A stretch of 64,000 nucleotides of DNA from Riptortus pedestris. Lineage: Eukaryota; Arthropoda; Insecta; Hemiptera; Alydidae. Of the stretch, positions 35,073 to 46,080 are shown piece by piece. Under the pieces are notes generated by a model. The model searched no databases and was not told the origin of the DNA. It saw only the letters and a list, made by a program, of their open reading frames with translations. Location: contig CM032231.1 of NCBI GenBank assembly GCA_019009955.1, positions 40,993,501-41,057,500 of the forward strand, written 5' to 3'. The position numbers and the translations under genes were made by a program. Position 1 is the first letter of the stretch; every line of letters starts with the position of its first letter.

Positions 35073-35641
35073 TAGCAGATTTCCCTTAAGGGAAATCAGC
35101 TATTGAGGTTGTACTCATGACGGAATTTTCGAAATTTTTCTTCAAATGTCCATCGATCCTACCTAGTAGATGACGACAATGAGGTCCGTTCAAAACTGTT
35201 TATCTATATATGTCTGTTACCGCTCTAGCGGTCGCAATTTTTGTTTGATCGTTACCAAACTCGATATTTAGTCGTTTTATGTAAAAAGAAAGATCAAGTT
35301 CGTTAACGGCTGAAATCGGACCAGTGGGAGGGGGGGTTTAGAGGGGAGGATTTTCGAAAATTCAAAATATCTCCGTTACTATACGTCGGGTCGAAAAATT
35401 GTACAGAATCAATCTTATTGCACATTAAATTTATTATAAATATTGTTATATACATTTATCCTCTATTTTGAATATTAACCGAGATATTTGCATTTTTATT
35501 AAATCTGGGCGACTAACGGACGGGTGGCCAAAAGCTAGTTCGACCGTTTCCTTAACTGCTCGACTCTCGTGAAATTTCTCTATTGTAAAACTTCACGTGG
35601 GAAATCTGCTTAGTTTACGTAGCACCTGCGTGACGGACTTT
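35072..35641 (+). mobile_element. AGCAG-family element, short variant, near-consensus
   Basis: Starts TTAGCAGATTTCCC with an intact 20-bp palindrome and ends GGGAAATCTGCTTAG, then a variant hairpin (TACGTAGCACCTGCGT) and GACGGACTT. The microsatellite has shrunk to TATCTATATATG at the same position, which makes this copy useful for defining the sequence around it. Confidence 0.85.
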
Positions 35642-36560
35642 ACTAAAATTGTGGCTTTAATGATTATATAAATCAGGAGCAGTGTCTGTGATTAGTGCAA
35701 GAGTAAACCAGAGGGTAATTGCAATATTGAAATATATTGAGACGGAACAGGGATCGTGTGCAACTTTTGAAAAGTAGTATCCTGGAGAGAGACAACGGGT
35801 CTGATTAGAATGCAGCTGATCAAGTGAATTAGTTGTGCTGAGTGCATTTTTGCAGCTGTGGTTGCATTTATTTAGAATACACGTAGCTCTTTTGTGATAA
35901 TATGTGGCCACTCTCCACTATCACTTTTAGGCGAGGTCTAATGAAAATCAGCATCAGACAGAATTCTAAACAATTTTTTTCATTTTAATTATTAAACTAA
36001 ACAAATGTTTTTATCTGCTTCTATTAATTATGGTTCTTTTACAATATTTTCCGTATTTTTTTACAGTCAATTTGAGGTCTGACTATTATTAATTTCGATC
36101 AAGTACCCCTAATAGGAATCAGATATTGTGGCTCTCCTCACGACATAGTTTTTACATCCGTGTACGAAATAATGCAACTTTCGGTTTTCAGATTTCAGAG
36201 TTATCCAGAATCTTCCCAGACCAATTTTGGCTAGTATCAGCGAACGTATGTTCGGATTTCATTACTCAAATTTCATATTTGATAGTTCATTTAGTGATAT
36301 CATGTCACTAGATGTAATATCTAGTTCTTAAATTACCTGTTTTATCGAATTCAACCAAGGTAGTGATGGGGGTTAGAGGAGGGTTAAAATGAATAACAAT
36401 CAAATTTCTTCGTATAAATCAGAGAAACAAAATATTTGTAAAGGACCACTTGCATGTATCTTGAAAATATCTATGAATTTTATTATACACGTATGACAAT
36501 TTTCAATACCATACTGCGTTCTCGCTTCCACTGATCATTGAGTTACTTAAAATTTATCAT
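35642..36560. other. Unassigned sequence
   Basis: No gene or clear repeat. Short ORFs on both strands lack recognisable motifs. Confidence 0.4.
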
Positions 36561-36732
36561 TGCAGAGATGCAATTTTAATTTTTAAATTTCTGAAAAAGC
36601 ATCTTAAAGACTTAGTGTGTAAGGTGATTTGAAAAGGAAATATTTCCAATGTTGAGTTGGAAAATGTTGTATTATCAGTCCTGGTGAAAAGGCATGTTCA
36701 TCAGGCTTTCTTTTATATATATATATATATAT

Positions 36733-37612
36733 ACTAGCTCAGATACCTGACTTCGCCCGGGAATTGATTTGAGGCTGAATGGTGATGGTATTTTTTTGGC
36801 AAGGCTTTACTTTGCACAATATTTTGACATTTACCCGTCCCAGTGTTTAGGGTTAATACCCGTTGTTGGCATTTGTTAATAATAAAATTAATTTTTTATG
36901 TAAGTCTTCACAGTCCTCCAAATTGTCATATTTCCCGTCTCCTATGCATTATGCATAGATTTCAGCTAATAAGGACAAAATATTAACATTGATTTGAATT
37001 AAATTTTCCAGCAGAGGTACCTGATAGTTCAAATAGTACAAAAACGAATAGAAAACGAAATACCGCTATTTTAAATTCAGGCCTCCCTTACAACCCCCAC
37101 TCCTGCCCGTCCCTAGAAATGTTGGTATGGCTTATTATAATGAAAGCGTTAGTGCTAATACACATACCGAGTTATATTTATTTCGGTTGGGTCTTTTGTC
37201 CCAAATAAAATTGTTCACTTCCGCTATAGGTTTTAGCGTATATCTCGTTTATAATTCAGTATACGAAAAAAGTGTATGTAACAAATGTTACTCTAAATAA
37301 CAAAATAAACAACTTTTATCATGTACATATTTGCCGAAAAACCAATAGGAAACGAAATATCGCTATTTTTAATTTCAGGTTTCACTTATAACCCCCACTC
37401 CTGTTCGTCTCAGAGGATATTAATATAACCTAAAGCCTAAGTTGGGTTAATAGTAATATACATACCAAGTTTCATAAAATTCGGTTCAGCCGTTTATGCG
37501 TGAAAAGGTAACAAACAAATAAACAAACAAACACACACGAAAGAAACAAAATGCAGTTACGGTGTCTATGACATGTGAAACGAAAAGTTATCGTGAAAAT
37601 TCGCGAAAAAAA

Positions 37613-37615
<3 letters not shown>
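36733..37615 (+). mobile_element. Interspersed repeat nested in the inverted repeat
   Basis: Begins ACTAGCTCAGATACCTGAC, then TTCGCCCGGGAATTG. It ends with AATTCGGTTCAGCCGTTTA, TGCGTGAAAAGGTAAC and an (AAAC)n-like run. The block with ACGAAATA(T/C)CGCTATTTT, a CTCCCTTA-like word (CACTTA in the second copy) and AACCCCCACTCCTG occurs twice, about 300 bp apart (37036, 37336). A second copy of the family is at 59046. Repeats with such ends are common in insect genomes. I do not assign a class. Confidence 0.6.
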
Positions 37616-37673
<58 letters not shown>

Positions 37674-37768
37674 AAGCCTGATGAACATGCCTGATCACCA
37701 GGACTGATAATCCAACATTTTCCAACTCAACATTGAAAATATTTCCATTTCAAATCACCTCACACACT

Positions 37769-38162
37769 AAGTCTTTAAGGTGGTATTTCAGAAATTTAAA
37801 AATTAAAATTGTATCTCTCACACACTAAGTCTTTAAGGTGGTATTTCAGAAATTTAAAAATTAAAATTGTATCTCTCACACACTAAGTCTTTAAGGTGGT
37901 ATTTCAGAGATTTAAAAATTAAAATTGTATCTCTCACACACTAAGTCTTTAAGGTGGTATTCAGAGATTTAAAAATTAAAATTGTATCTCTCACACACTA
38001 AGTCTTTAAGGTGGTATTTCAGAGATTTAAAAATTAAAATTGTATCTCTCACACACTAAGTCTTTAAGGTGGTATTTCACAGTCTTTAAGGTGCTATTTC
38101 AGAAATTTAAAAATTAAAATTGTATCTCTCACTCACTAAGTCACACACTAAGTCTTTAAGGT
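37769..38162. repeat. 58-bp tandem repeat, about six to seven copies
   Basis: Units start at GTCTTTAAGG at 37771, 37829, 37887, 37945, 38002, 38060 and, after a rearranged short unit (38082), 38152. The unit is the outer end of the right inverted-repeat arm; the left arm has only one copy. So the array grew after the inverted repeat formed. Confidence 0.92.
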
Positions 38163-38193
38163 ATATATATATATATGTGAGTGTGTGTGTGTT

Positions 38194-38234
<41 letters not shown>
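38163..38234. repeat. (TA)n(GT)n microsatellite
   Basis: TA units at 38162-38176 followed by GT units to about 38231, with TTTGTG interruptions. Confidence 0.95.
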
Positions 38235-38866
38235 TACAGGCATTTTTCTTATTCGTCTTCCATCTTTTTTTAACCTCTACCTACATTGAGCTACTTTATC
38301 ACGTTAATTTCAACGCTTTTTTCTTGTTCCATTCCAGTACGTGGAAAACTTCTTCCACTGACAGAAATAAGATAAGTCTAGACTATTAGTAATCTAAAGC
38401 GTTGTTTTTACCAAATTTCGATCCCTGTCTCTTGATTTCATGAGCAAAAATTTCTTGAAGTACAAATAAAACACACGAGAATAATAACCACACATTTACC
38501 TATTAGTGTGCAGCAACTCTTTTAAATTTGGAAGTACAAAATAGGCCTCTTTTCGTTCACAATGTATTTATTACGACAGAGTGAACAGCTCCATCTTCAG
38601 TGCTTGGTTACACAAAAATTCCTTTGAATGTCAACAGTATTTAAACTATTCAAAATATACAATAACAACCTTATCTTAAAATAGAAAAAACAGAAATAGA
38701 AATACGGGTCAAACGTCAATATTCAAACTAAATATATATATAATAGAGAAAGGTACTGTCAATACTTTGAAACATACAGTAAGCTATTCAACTGATATAA
38801 AATTTACAATTTAATACTAAAAGTGCACAAAAATGTATCAACGGGAAAACTTAAAAAGTAAATTAC

Positions 38867-38897
<31 letters not shown>

Positions 38898-39200
38898 TTG
38901 CTAAAAAAAAAAGAATGAAAGACAGGTATGCTAGAGGAAATGTTAGTGGGAGAAAAAAAAACTACAATGAAAACTAAAGTATCAACAATTTTCATTGGAA
39001 GAATCAACTCTTTTCAAGCTATTCCTAATCTGTTCTTTTTTATGTCCTAATCTTCTATATCCTAATCTGTTTCTATTTTTTCTGATGTTTTTAAGGATTT
39101 AAGAAATAATGGATTATTTGATGAAATATAAAGGTATTATCTACAATTATGAAAGTTATATATAGCAAGCACTGTGGAAGATAAATTTTGCCTCCTTCCA
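38235..39200. other. Unassigned, with a possible Penelope-like terminal relic and A-run
   Basis: At 38550-38610 the reverse strand reads CTGAAGATGGAG and then AATAAATACATTGTGAAC, echoing the arrangement near 13800 but lacking the GAAA and GCGC stem. An A-run lies at 38868-38894. No gene seen. Confidence 0.3.
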
Positions 39201-39558
39201 GTTTAACTATTTATAGTTTTTTTTTTTCTTAGTTGTTTTATTTTTATTTTGTATTTTTTCCTCATGTTGTAAATATAGTATACTAACAATTTTTATTTAG
39301 TTTCGTCCATTCTATTTATTTTGTATATTTGTAAAAGTTAGCTGTGTAAATATTTTAATATTTATTTAATTTTGTAAAATTATATTCTAACATGTTAAAA
39401 TATGAACCGCCATTGTAGCGGTATGGTCCTATTTATTTTGTACATTTGTAACATTTAGCTTTGTGAAAATGTTAATATTTATTTAATTTTGTAAAATAAT
39501 ATTCAAACATGTAAAAAGATGAATCGCCTATGTAGTGGCATCTCAAATAAATAAATAA
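39200..39558 (+). mobile_element. LINE-type 3' UTR, duplicated in tandem
   Basis: Two similar units of about 125 bp: each has TATTTATTTTGTA(T/C)ATTTGTA, AATATTTATTTAATTTTG, then ATGAACCGCCATTGTAGCGG (first, about 39402) or ATGAATCGCCTATGTAGTGG (second, about 39520). The second ends in CATCTCAAATAAATAAATAA. This resembles a non-LTR element 3' end with an oligo(AATA) tail. No coding sequence is attached. Confidence 0.6.
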
Positions 39559-39567
39559 TCTGTTCTT

Positions 39568-39772
39568 GGGGCTCATGTAAGCCATGTGAGTTTAATCTCA
39601 CATGGTAATCATAGAGTGGCGAGTTCGATTCCCGCCTGGGCAAAGGAATTTATTTAGTGACGGAAATCATTACATAAAATCCTTAGTCCCACCCTGGCTA
39701 GAAAAGGGTGGTAACCTGTAGATAACCCGCCCCAATTAGCGTTAGTTACAAAAAAGTGGACGTTAATAATTT
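39568..39772 (+). repeat. tRNA-derived SINE, most complete copy
   Basis: The head carries GAGTTCGATTCCCGCC (B box GTTCGATTCCC at 39623-39633). The A box is expected near TAAGCCATGTGAG (39578-39590) but is weak. The body is AAAGGAATTTATTTAGTGAC, CCTTAGTCCCACCCTGGC, TAGAAAAGGGTGGTAACC and ACCCGCCCCAATTAGCG. The tail is AT-rich near 39760. It starts directly after a LINE (AATA)n tail. No protein; it would depend on a LINE for movement. Confidence 0.8.
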
Positions 39773-40160
39773 ATTCATGTGCTCTTTAAGAGAAATAAAC
39801 CACAATTTAAAGACATGCTCGGACATTTCTACAAATGTGTAAACTATTAGGTTTTAGTGAATTCATTCCTTATCTTGAGATTTCAAAATAATACGGCTCG
39901 GGTACCGTCTTGAAAATTGTAATACTGTAATATTAAAAATTAATTTCAGAGAATATTGAGATAGTTATTAAGGGGTTGATTACATTCTCAAAGCTATTTC
40001 AACCTTCTAATAAATTGAGTGACATGGTAAGAGGATAAGAGCGAGAAGGAAGGAGGTTGTAAAAGTGGCTGCCTATCTAAGAGGCAGTGAAAGATCACGA
40101 AATACCAAGGAGGTTCAAAAAGAGAGAGGACAGTGTCAAGCACAGAAGAGCTTTGACGGA
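39773..40160. other. Unassigned sequence
   Basis: No recognisable feature. The 67-codon ORF at 40065-40268 runs into the repeat below. Confidence 0.4.
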
Positions 40161-41970
40161 TCGCCTTTTGATTGGTCTAGAATCCTCTCCTCACTGTCCC
40201 CCATTAATAGTCTATTGACCGGGGACTCTGGACAAGATACCCCCTTCTTTTTACTCCAATTTTTTTAGATCCAAGAATGATAAAGCCATATATATTTCTC
40301 TTATAAAAGCTTTCCCTCGGCTACCAAGGAGGGACTCTGATTATTTTATAAAAGAATAAAATATAAATAAAATAAGTCGTTACACACCGTTGAAATATTA
40401 TAATTTTCAATTACATTAACAATTCACTAAGTCTGTCCATTATACCCTTTATAATAGTTGTTATACCACCTAAATTCATTATGAAACTTTTTTTCTTTTC
40501 CTCAGCTTAACTTTTCAGAATGAATTGATATCTCTAAATCACAGAATGTAAATGAACCTAACATTTTAATGTAATAAATAATAATAATATCTATAATAAA
40601 TCAAAAATAAATAGAACAAAAATCCCTGTAATAAATAAATTGAACAAACATTCTTTTAATAAATAAATAAGAAATTTAACAATATAGCCTATAATAAATA
40701 AATAATAAATTGAATAAAATGCATATAATATATAAATAAAAAATTAACAATAATGTTTATAACAAATAAAAAATAAATTGGACAAAAATGCTTCTAATAA
40801 ATATATAAAAAATCGAACGAAAATGGCTATATTAGATAAAAAATAATTTGAGCAAAAATACCTATAATAATTTATTTTTAAATTAAACAAAAATTCCTAT
40901 AATAAATAAATAAGAAATTTAACAATATAGCCTATAATAAATAAAAAATAAATTGAACAAAAATACCTATAATATATAAAAAATAAATTGAATAAAATGC
41001 CTATAATATATAAATTAAAAAATTAACAATAATGTCTATAACAAATAAAAAATAAATTGAACAAAAATGCTTTCAATAAATATATAAATATTGCACAAAA
41101 GGGCTATATTAAATAAAAAATAAATTGAACAAAAATACCTATAATAATTTTATTTTAAATTAAAAAAATGCCTGTAATTAATAAATATGAAATTTAACGC
41201 TATAGCCTATAATATATAAAAAATAAATTGAATAAAATGCCTATAATATATAAATTAAAAAAATTAACAATAATGTCTATAACAGATTGGTCTAGAATCC
41301 TCTCCTGACTGTCCCCCATTAATAGTGATCCAAGAATGATAAAGCCATTTATATTTCTCTTATAAAAGGTTTCCCTCGGCTACCAAGGTGGGACTCTGTT
41401 TTTAATAGTTGTAATATCATCTAAATTCATTGCAAACGTTTTATGTTTCGGAATTAATTGATATCTCTATATCACTGATTGTAAATGAATCTAACATTTT
41501 AATATAATAAATAAAAAATAAATTGATTAAATTGCCTATAATAAATAAATTAAAAATTTAACAATAAAGTCTATAAAAAATAAATTGAACAAAAATGCCT
41601 ATATTAAGTAAAAAACGAATTGAACAAAAATGTCTATAATAATCTTTTCGGTATGAATTGATATCTCTATATCACTGACTGTAAATGAACCTAATATTTT
41701 AATATAATAAATAAAAAATAAATTCAACATAAATGCCGATTATAAATAAAAAATAAATTGAAAAAAAATGACTATAATAAATAAAAAATAAATTGAACAA
41801 AGATGATTGTAATAAATAAAACATAAATTGAAAAAAAATGTCTATAATAATTATATAAAAAATTGAATAGAAATATTTATACTAAATAAAAAATAAATTG
41901 AACAAAAATTCCTATAATAAATAAAGAATAAATGGAACAAAAATGCCTATAATATTTTTTTTTAAATGAA
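40161..41970. repeat. Composite repeat: duplicated leader plus 36-bp minisatellite
   Basis: A leader with TTGGTCTAGAATCCTCTCCT, CCCCCATTAATAGT and TTTCCCTCGGCTACCAAGG occurs at 40170-40336 and again at 41283-41400. The second copy lacks about 55 bp between AATAGT and GATCCAAG. A second module (GAATTGATATCTCTA ... TGTAAATGAACCTAAC) recurs at about 40520, 41450 and 41650. Between and after these lie arrays of a roughly 36-bp unit built on AAATTGAACAAAAATGCC and TATAATAAATAAA (40590-41285, 41505-41640, 41700-41965). Confidence 0.85.
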
Positions 41971-42640
41971 CAAAAATGCCTTCTCAAAAAGTAATTACTT
42001 TGCTTATGCACGGTTGCGTACTTGTAAACTAAGCAAATTTTTCACTTTATGATGTGACACTCAGATGCCATTTTCCCCTTAATTTCACACTTTTTTGAAC
42101 TATACATTTAAGCTGGACATGACATGTTTAAAGAAATAAAAGCCAAAATGAGAAAATAGGAAAATAGAAATTTTAGGTGCCCATCAATTTTCAGAAATCT
42201 TAGAAGTGACATGGTTGTAATATTTTGTATTTCATAAATAGCCATGATAATGTTCATAGTTCTTTTACATATTTTTGGCACGACTGCCACTCTTTTCAAT
42301 TATAGCTCATTATTCAGGATATCCAGATAGAATCCATAACGAGTTCTTATGAAGATGTCAATTTATACCCCTTTCCGGTCAAAATAATCAGTCTGCAACA
42401 TTATCACTGATTGTGGAATTGGAAGTTGACCTGAAGGCTTTACAAAAAGAAATACGGTTACTATTTCAGAAAGCAAAATATAAGAACAGTAATTTTAAGA
42501 GGTTATTACCCCAATATAATGAGCAACAAAATATTTTATAACACATTATTTTATATGTTATTATATTATACTTTACAAAATACAGAAATATTTAATAATA
42601 TAGAATTAATAGTTAGTTTCAAAAATTATTTTGAAATATC
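41971..42640. other. AT-rich stretch, nothing firm
   Basis: Only a short inverted word pair was noticed (ATTTATACCCCTTTCCGG at 42361 versus its complement near 42905). No gene was recognised. Confidence 0.35.
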
Positions 42641-42642
42641 GA

Positions 42643-42644
<2 letters not shown>

Positions 42645-42691
<47 letters not shown>

Positions 42692-42725
42692 TGTGTGTGT
42701 GTGTGTGTGTGTGTGCGTGTGTGCG

Positions 42726-42780
<55 letters not shown>
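42645..42780. repeat. (TA)n(GT)n compound microsatellite
   Basis: (TA)n at 42646-42688, then GT units to 42779 interrupted by GTGCGCTGTG near 42720. Ile-Tyr and Cys-Val/His-Thr ORFs here are artefacts. Confidence 0.97.
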
Positions 42781-43170
42781 TGGTCAAATTTGAATCTACT
42801 AGAAAGGATAAAGTATATATGAAGAAATTCAAAATAGCGTTATAAGTGTTGTTTATGTCTCAAGCAATCCACCAATTTATTAAACAGGCCTAGAAATAAA
42901 ATGTCTCCGAAAAGGGGTATAAAATGAAAGCAACAATACAAATTATGGTGCATTCATGCTAAATGTTATAAATATGAAGGGGACCTTACCCTAATGATAT
43001 TCCTGAAGTTGATCGTTCTACGTTAACCTAAGATTGTTTCCCAGTTAGTTGAAACACTAACAACAACCACAATCTCTGTGTTACTATTCTCCCTCCATTA
43101 AATTCGATTTTGTCTTTTAATAACTGAGGAAGAATAATAACCATAACATTATTGCTAAAGTCTAAATAGC

Positions 43171-43744
43171 CGCTAGAGCGGGTATGGGCAACCTTTGACA
43201 TGTTCCGGGCCAAACTTTAGTGTGCAAATACGTTCGCGGGTCGCTTTTAAAAGTAGTGCATTATAATGTAGTGTTCATAATTTTTAACGATAGACATCAG
43301 ACATGAAATTATAATACAATTTAATTGTAATACAATTTATTAAAAAAAACAGAATGAAACGAAAAAAATAGTCACATCATTATAATTAAATCGTAAAATT
43401 TGGAATTATTACAAACTATGAAAGTTAAATAGCGACACCGAAAACAATGAGCCACATGAGCTTGAATTTTGGATACTAATCCATTGAAGTTTGGATTAAT
43501 TCCACTGATACAAAGAATTTTCCAAATTATCGTCAGTCAGCGTTGTACTATGTTTCGATTTATTAACTTTCATCATTGAAAAGAACAGTTCGCATTTATA
43601 AGTACTGCCAAACGCACAAATCTCTCCTCATCTTCCTCATTTGGAGTAAGTAGTGTAATTTTTGTTTAATTTTTTTTCCCTGCAAAATGTCTCGCGGGCC
43701 GAATCCGGCCTGCGAGCTAGTTGTTGCCCACATATGCGCTAGAA
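43171..43744 (-). mobile_element. hAT-superfamily deletion derivative
   Basis: Eight-base flanks CGCTAGAG (43171-43178) and CGCTAGAA (43737-43744) look like the hAT 8-bp target duplication with one change. Between them the ends are short inverted repeats: CGGGTATGGGCAAC at the left and, at the right, the complement of CATATGTGGGCAAC. GC-rich subterminal sequence (CGCGGGCCGAATCCGGCC near 43692) is common in this superfamily. The element is about 558 bp, far too short for an autonomous copy. A transposase remnant lies inside on the reverse strand. Confidence 0.82.
43505..43601 (-). pseudogene. hAT transposase C-terminal fragment
   Basis: The reverse-strand frame reads KCELFFSMMKVNKSKHSTTL and then TDDNLENSLYQ. 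This is the C-terminal dimerisation-type motif of hAT transposases and their domesticated ZBED relatives (pattern E-x2-FS-x-MK-x2-KSK-x4-L-TDENL). Only about 32 codons survive between the terminal repeats, with no catalytic residues. It is a dead internal-deletion copy. Confidence 0.78.
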
Positions 43745-44485
43745 GTACCACACTAACTAAAAAATATTTAAACTAGGAATAACCAAGATGCTGCTTGGTC
43801 AGACGCTAATATTCAACTGTTTTATTGTTTTTTTCTTCTTTTTTAAATAACATTTGGTATATTAAAATGCAAATTAAAAACAGCTAAATTAATTTTATAA
43901 AAAGTACAAATTAAAAAAAGCTGATTCTTAATGGAAATAATTTAGCAAGTAATTATTATGCTGGAATATTATAGGATTAGGGTACGAGTCTTAAGGTACG
44001 TTGAATGTAGAATGCAAACCGTAACATTCAACGGTAAAGTTAGAACTCTAAGGATTAGGGCGCAGATCTTAATTTAGCTAATCATTAGCAGAATTTGTCG
44101 ATAACCATTGATTTAACAATGTTTCTGTATGAATGACGTTTGTTCCCGACCTTCCCCAAGGTACAATTTTAGGTCAACTACTATTTTTAGGCATCCCATT
44201 CTTTTCTTATCTCACTCCAATCGCTTCCCCAAACTGACACATATGTCAGCTGTCCCATCAGTCATGTAAGTGTCGTCAGCTAACTCGTCAAGAATTATTT
44301 TGCACTTTTGTAATAATGAGACTTATTTCAGTTAATATATATTCACTTTCAAATTACAAATGATTCCCGCTACCCCACTAGCATCGCGACGCAAGGGCAT
44401 TTAGTTAGTAATTGGAGAACTAAAACTGCGTTTGCCTAGTTGGTACTGTTTGTGTTCGGCGATCTAAAGTCGAATTTTTTGTACA
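43745..44485. other. Unassigned sequence
   Basis: AT-rich to mixed sequence with no recognised gene or repeat. Confidence 0.4.
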
Positions 44486-44522
44486 CTGAGAGAGGGAGAG
44501 AGAGAGAGGAATAGAGAGAGAC

Positions 44523-44571
<49 letters not shown>

Positions 44572-44659
44572 GAGAGAGAGAGAAAGTGTGTGAGAGAGAG
44601 AGAGAGAAAGTGTGTGTGAGAGAGAGAGAGAGAGTGAGAGGGAGAGTGAGAGAGAGAGA

Positions 44660-44715
<56 letters not shown>

Positions 44716-44755
44716 GAGAGAGAGTATGAGAGGGGGAGAGAGAGAGAGAGTATGA

Positions 44756-44821
<66 letters not shown>
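44486..44821. repeat. (GA)n imperfect microsatellite
   Basis: About 335 bp of GA repeats with recurring interruptions (AAAGTGTGTGAGAG near 44582 and 44607, GAGTATGAGAGGG near 44722 and 44750). The interruptions are themselves duplicated, showing segmental growth. The 155-codon Ser-Leu ORF on the reverse strand is an artefact. Confidence 0.97.
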
Positions 44822-44825
<4 letters not shown>

Positions 44826-46010
44826 TTGTGATGAACTTTTAGAGAGAATTTTTTCTGGGTCATTTTTTTTTTTGTTTTTATAGGGAGATCTATTTCCATT
44901 CAATGAAGTAGCACCTAATACAAGCGATATTGTATTTGTAAGTGAATCCCATTGAAAGAAAATATCCTGTAGTCATTAGTTTAAATTCAATTTAAAATGT
45001 CATTGATACTATGTTGTTGAAGGTTTTTCCATTGAATTGGTTATCTGATACATTTCCAATAAGTGAATTGAACCGCCCTGGCTATTATGACAATGAGAAT
45101 AGATGTCTCAAGAGGCTCTGTAGGAAATACAGATTAAAATTCACTTTTGAATGTGTGCTGGGAGTGTCAGGGGAGGAGAGAAAGCCGAGAGAGGTACAAC
45201 TAGAGAGCCTAACATGAGCAGACAATCCCTAGACTATTATCTCCGTGGTATATTGTTCCGCCACCAGGGTGCGGGCCCTGTCTTCCCCCAGCCTAAGCAC
45301 AATGCCTCCCCTGCCCACTCATTCATACTGGCTAAAACAATGATTTGTTTTCAATGAATGCCCTACACCGGAAATTTCAAACATCCCTCGCAGTCTCTCC
45401 GACCTCTATTCGGTAGGCGTTTGCCTCAATTTCATTGTCTCATTTTCACCTTCAGTACACACAGAGCACCCAGAACATTGTGCGAAGAAAATGTCGGTAA
45501 ACTGTTAGTCTTCGTGAGTGTGTGGTTCAATTTAGAAATGTGTTTTTTATTCCAAGAACGAGAAATGCATTGTTCTCTCTACTATTGTTCTATGTGCCAC
45601 TATTGTTTTTAAATATACTTTTACTTAAAAAGTAGAGGCCAGAGAACAAATATTTATTGACACAAAGACGTAGGAACGGTATTTCATGAACTTGAGTAAT
45701 ATCAGTTTTGAATTTTCCCGGGATAGACTAACCTAACCATACAGAAATGAACTGCCTTCCGCTATACTCTCAGACCCGTAAGTAAATGTCCCTTGATCCC
45801 ACCCAGGAGATGACGAAAATGAGTTTTTTTTTTTTTATTTGTTTCCTTCCTATAGTAACCCTATAAGAAGGCCGTTTAATTTTGTCTGCATGTCCCGTGT
45901 AAGCTAGCATATCATATGCATTTGTAGTCTATAACAATAAATTTATACGTAAATTATTTCAAGAGTATGAGTTATATAAAAAGAATTAACAAACAATAAG
46001 AACGCTAAAT
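44822..46010. other. Unassigned, with a small AGCAG relic
   Basis: 45100-45480 has more balanced composition and short ORFs without motifs. At 45785-45822 CCCACCCAGGAGATGACG and AAAATGAG match the family's 5' part, followed by a T-run. No gene is supported. Confidence 0.35.
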
Positions 46011-46066
46011 AAAATCAAAACGTATGCACAGAAGATTATAATCTTCTGTTCATATGTTTTGATTTT
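46011..46066. repeat. 56-bp near-perfect palindrome
   Basis: The left half (46011-46038) and right half (46039-46066) are reverse complements with about three mismatches and no loop. The centre is AGAAGATTATAATCTTCT and the outer ends are AAAATCAAAAC and GTTTTGATTTT. It could extrude as a cruciform. It sits just outside the repeat unit below. Confidence 0.92.
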
Positions 46067-46080
46067 ACAAAATATTTATT

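Larger units (their letters stand above)
36561..38162. mobile_element. Long inverted repeat with nested element and satellite
   Basis: The left arm (36564-36720) and right arm (37663-37818) are near-identical reverse complements of about 155 bp; for example TCATCAGGCTTTCTTTT at 36700 faces AAAAGAAAGCCTGATGA at 37668. Both arms lead into (TA)n at the centre. Between the TA tracts lies an unrelated repeat (36733-37615). The outer end of the right arm has expanded into a 58-bp tandem array. The family is unknown; it may be a foldback-type element. Confidence 0.8.

Noticed and set aside
44436..44903. 155-codon reverse-strand ORF rich in Ser-Leu
   Set aside because: It is a translation of the (GA)n repeat; the same holds for the ORFs at 16285-16632 and 22595-22904.
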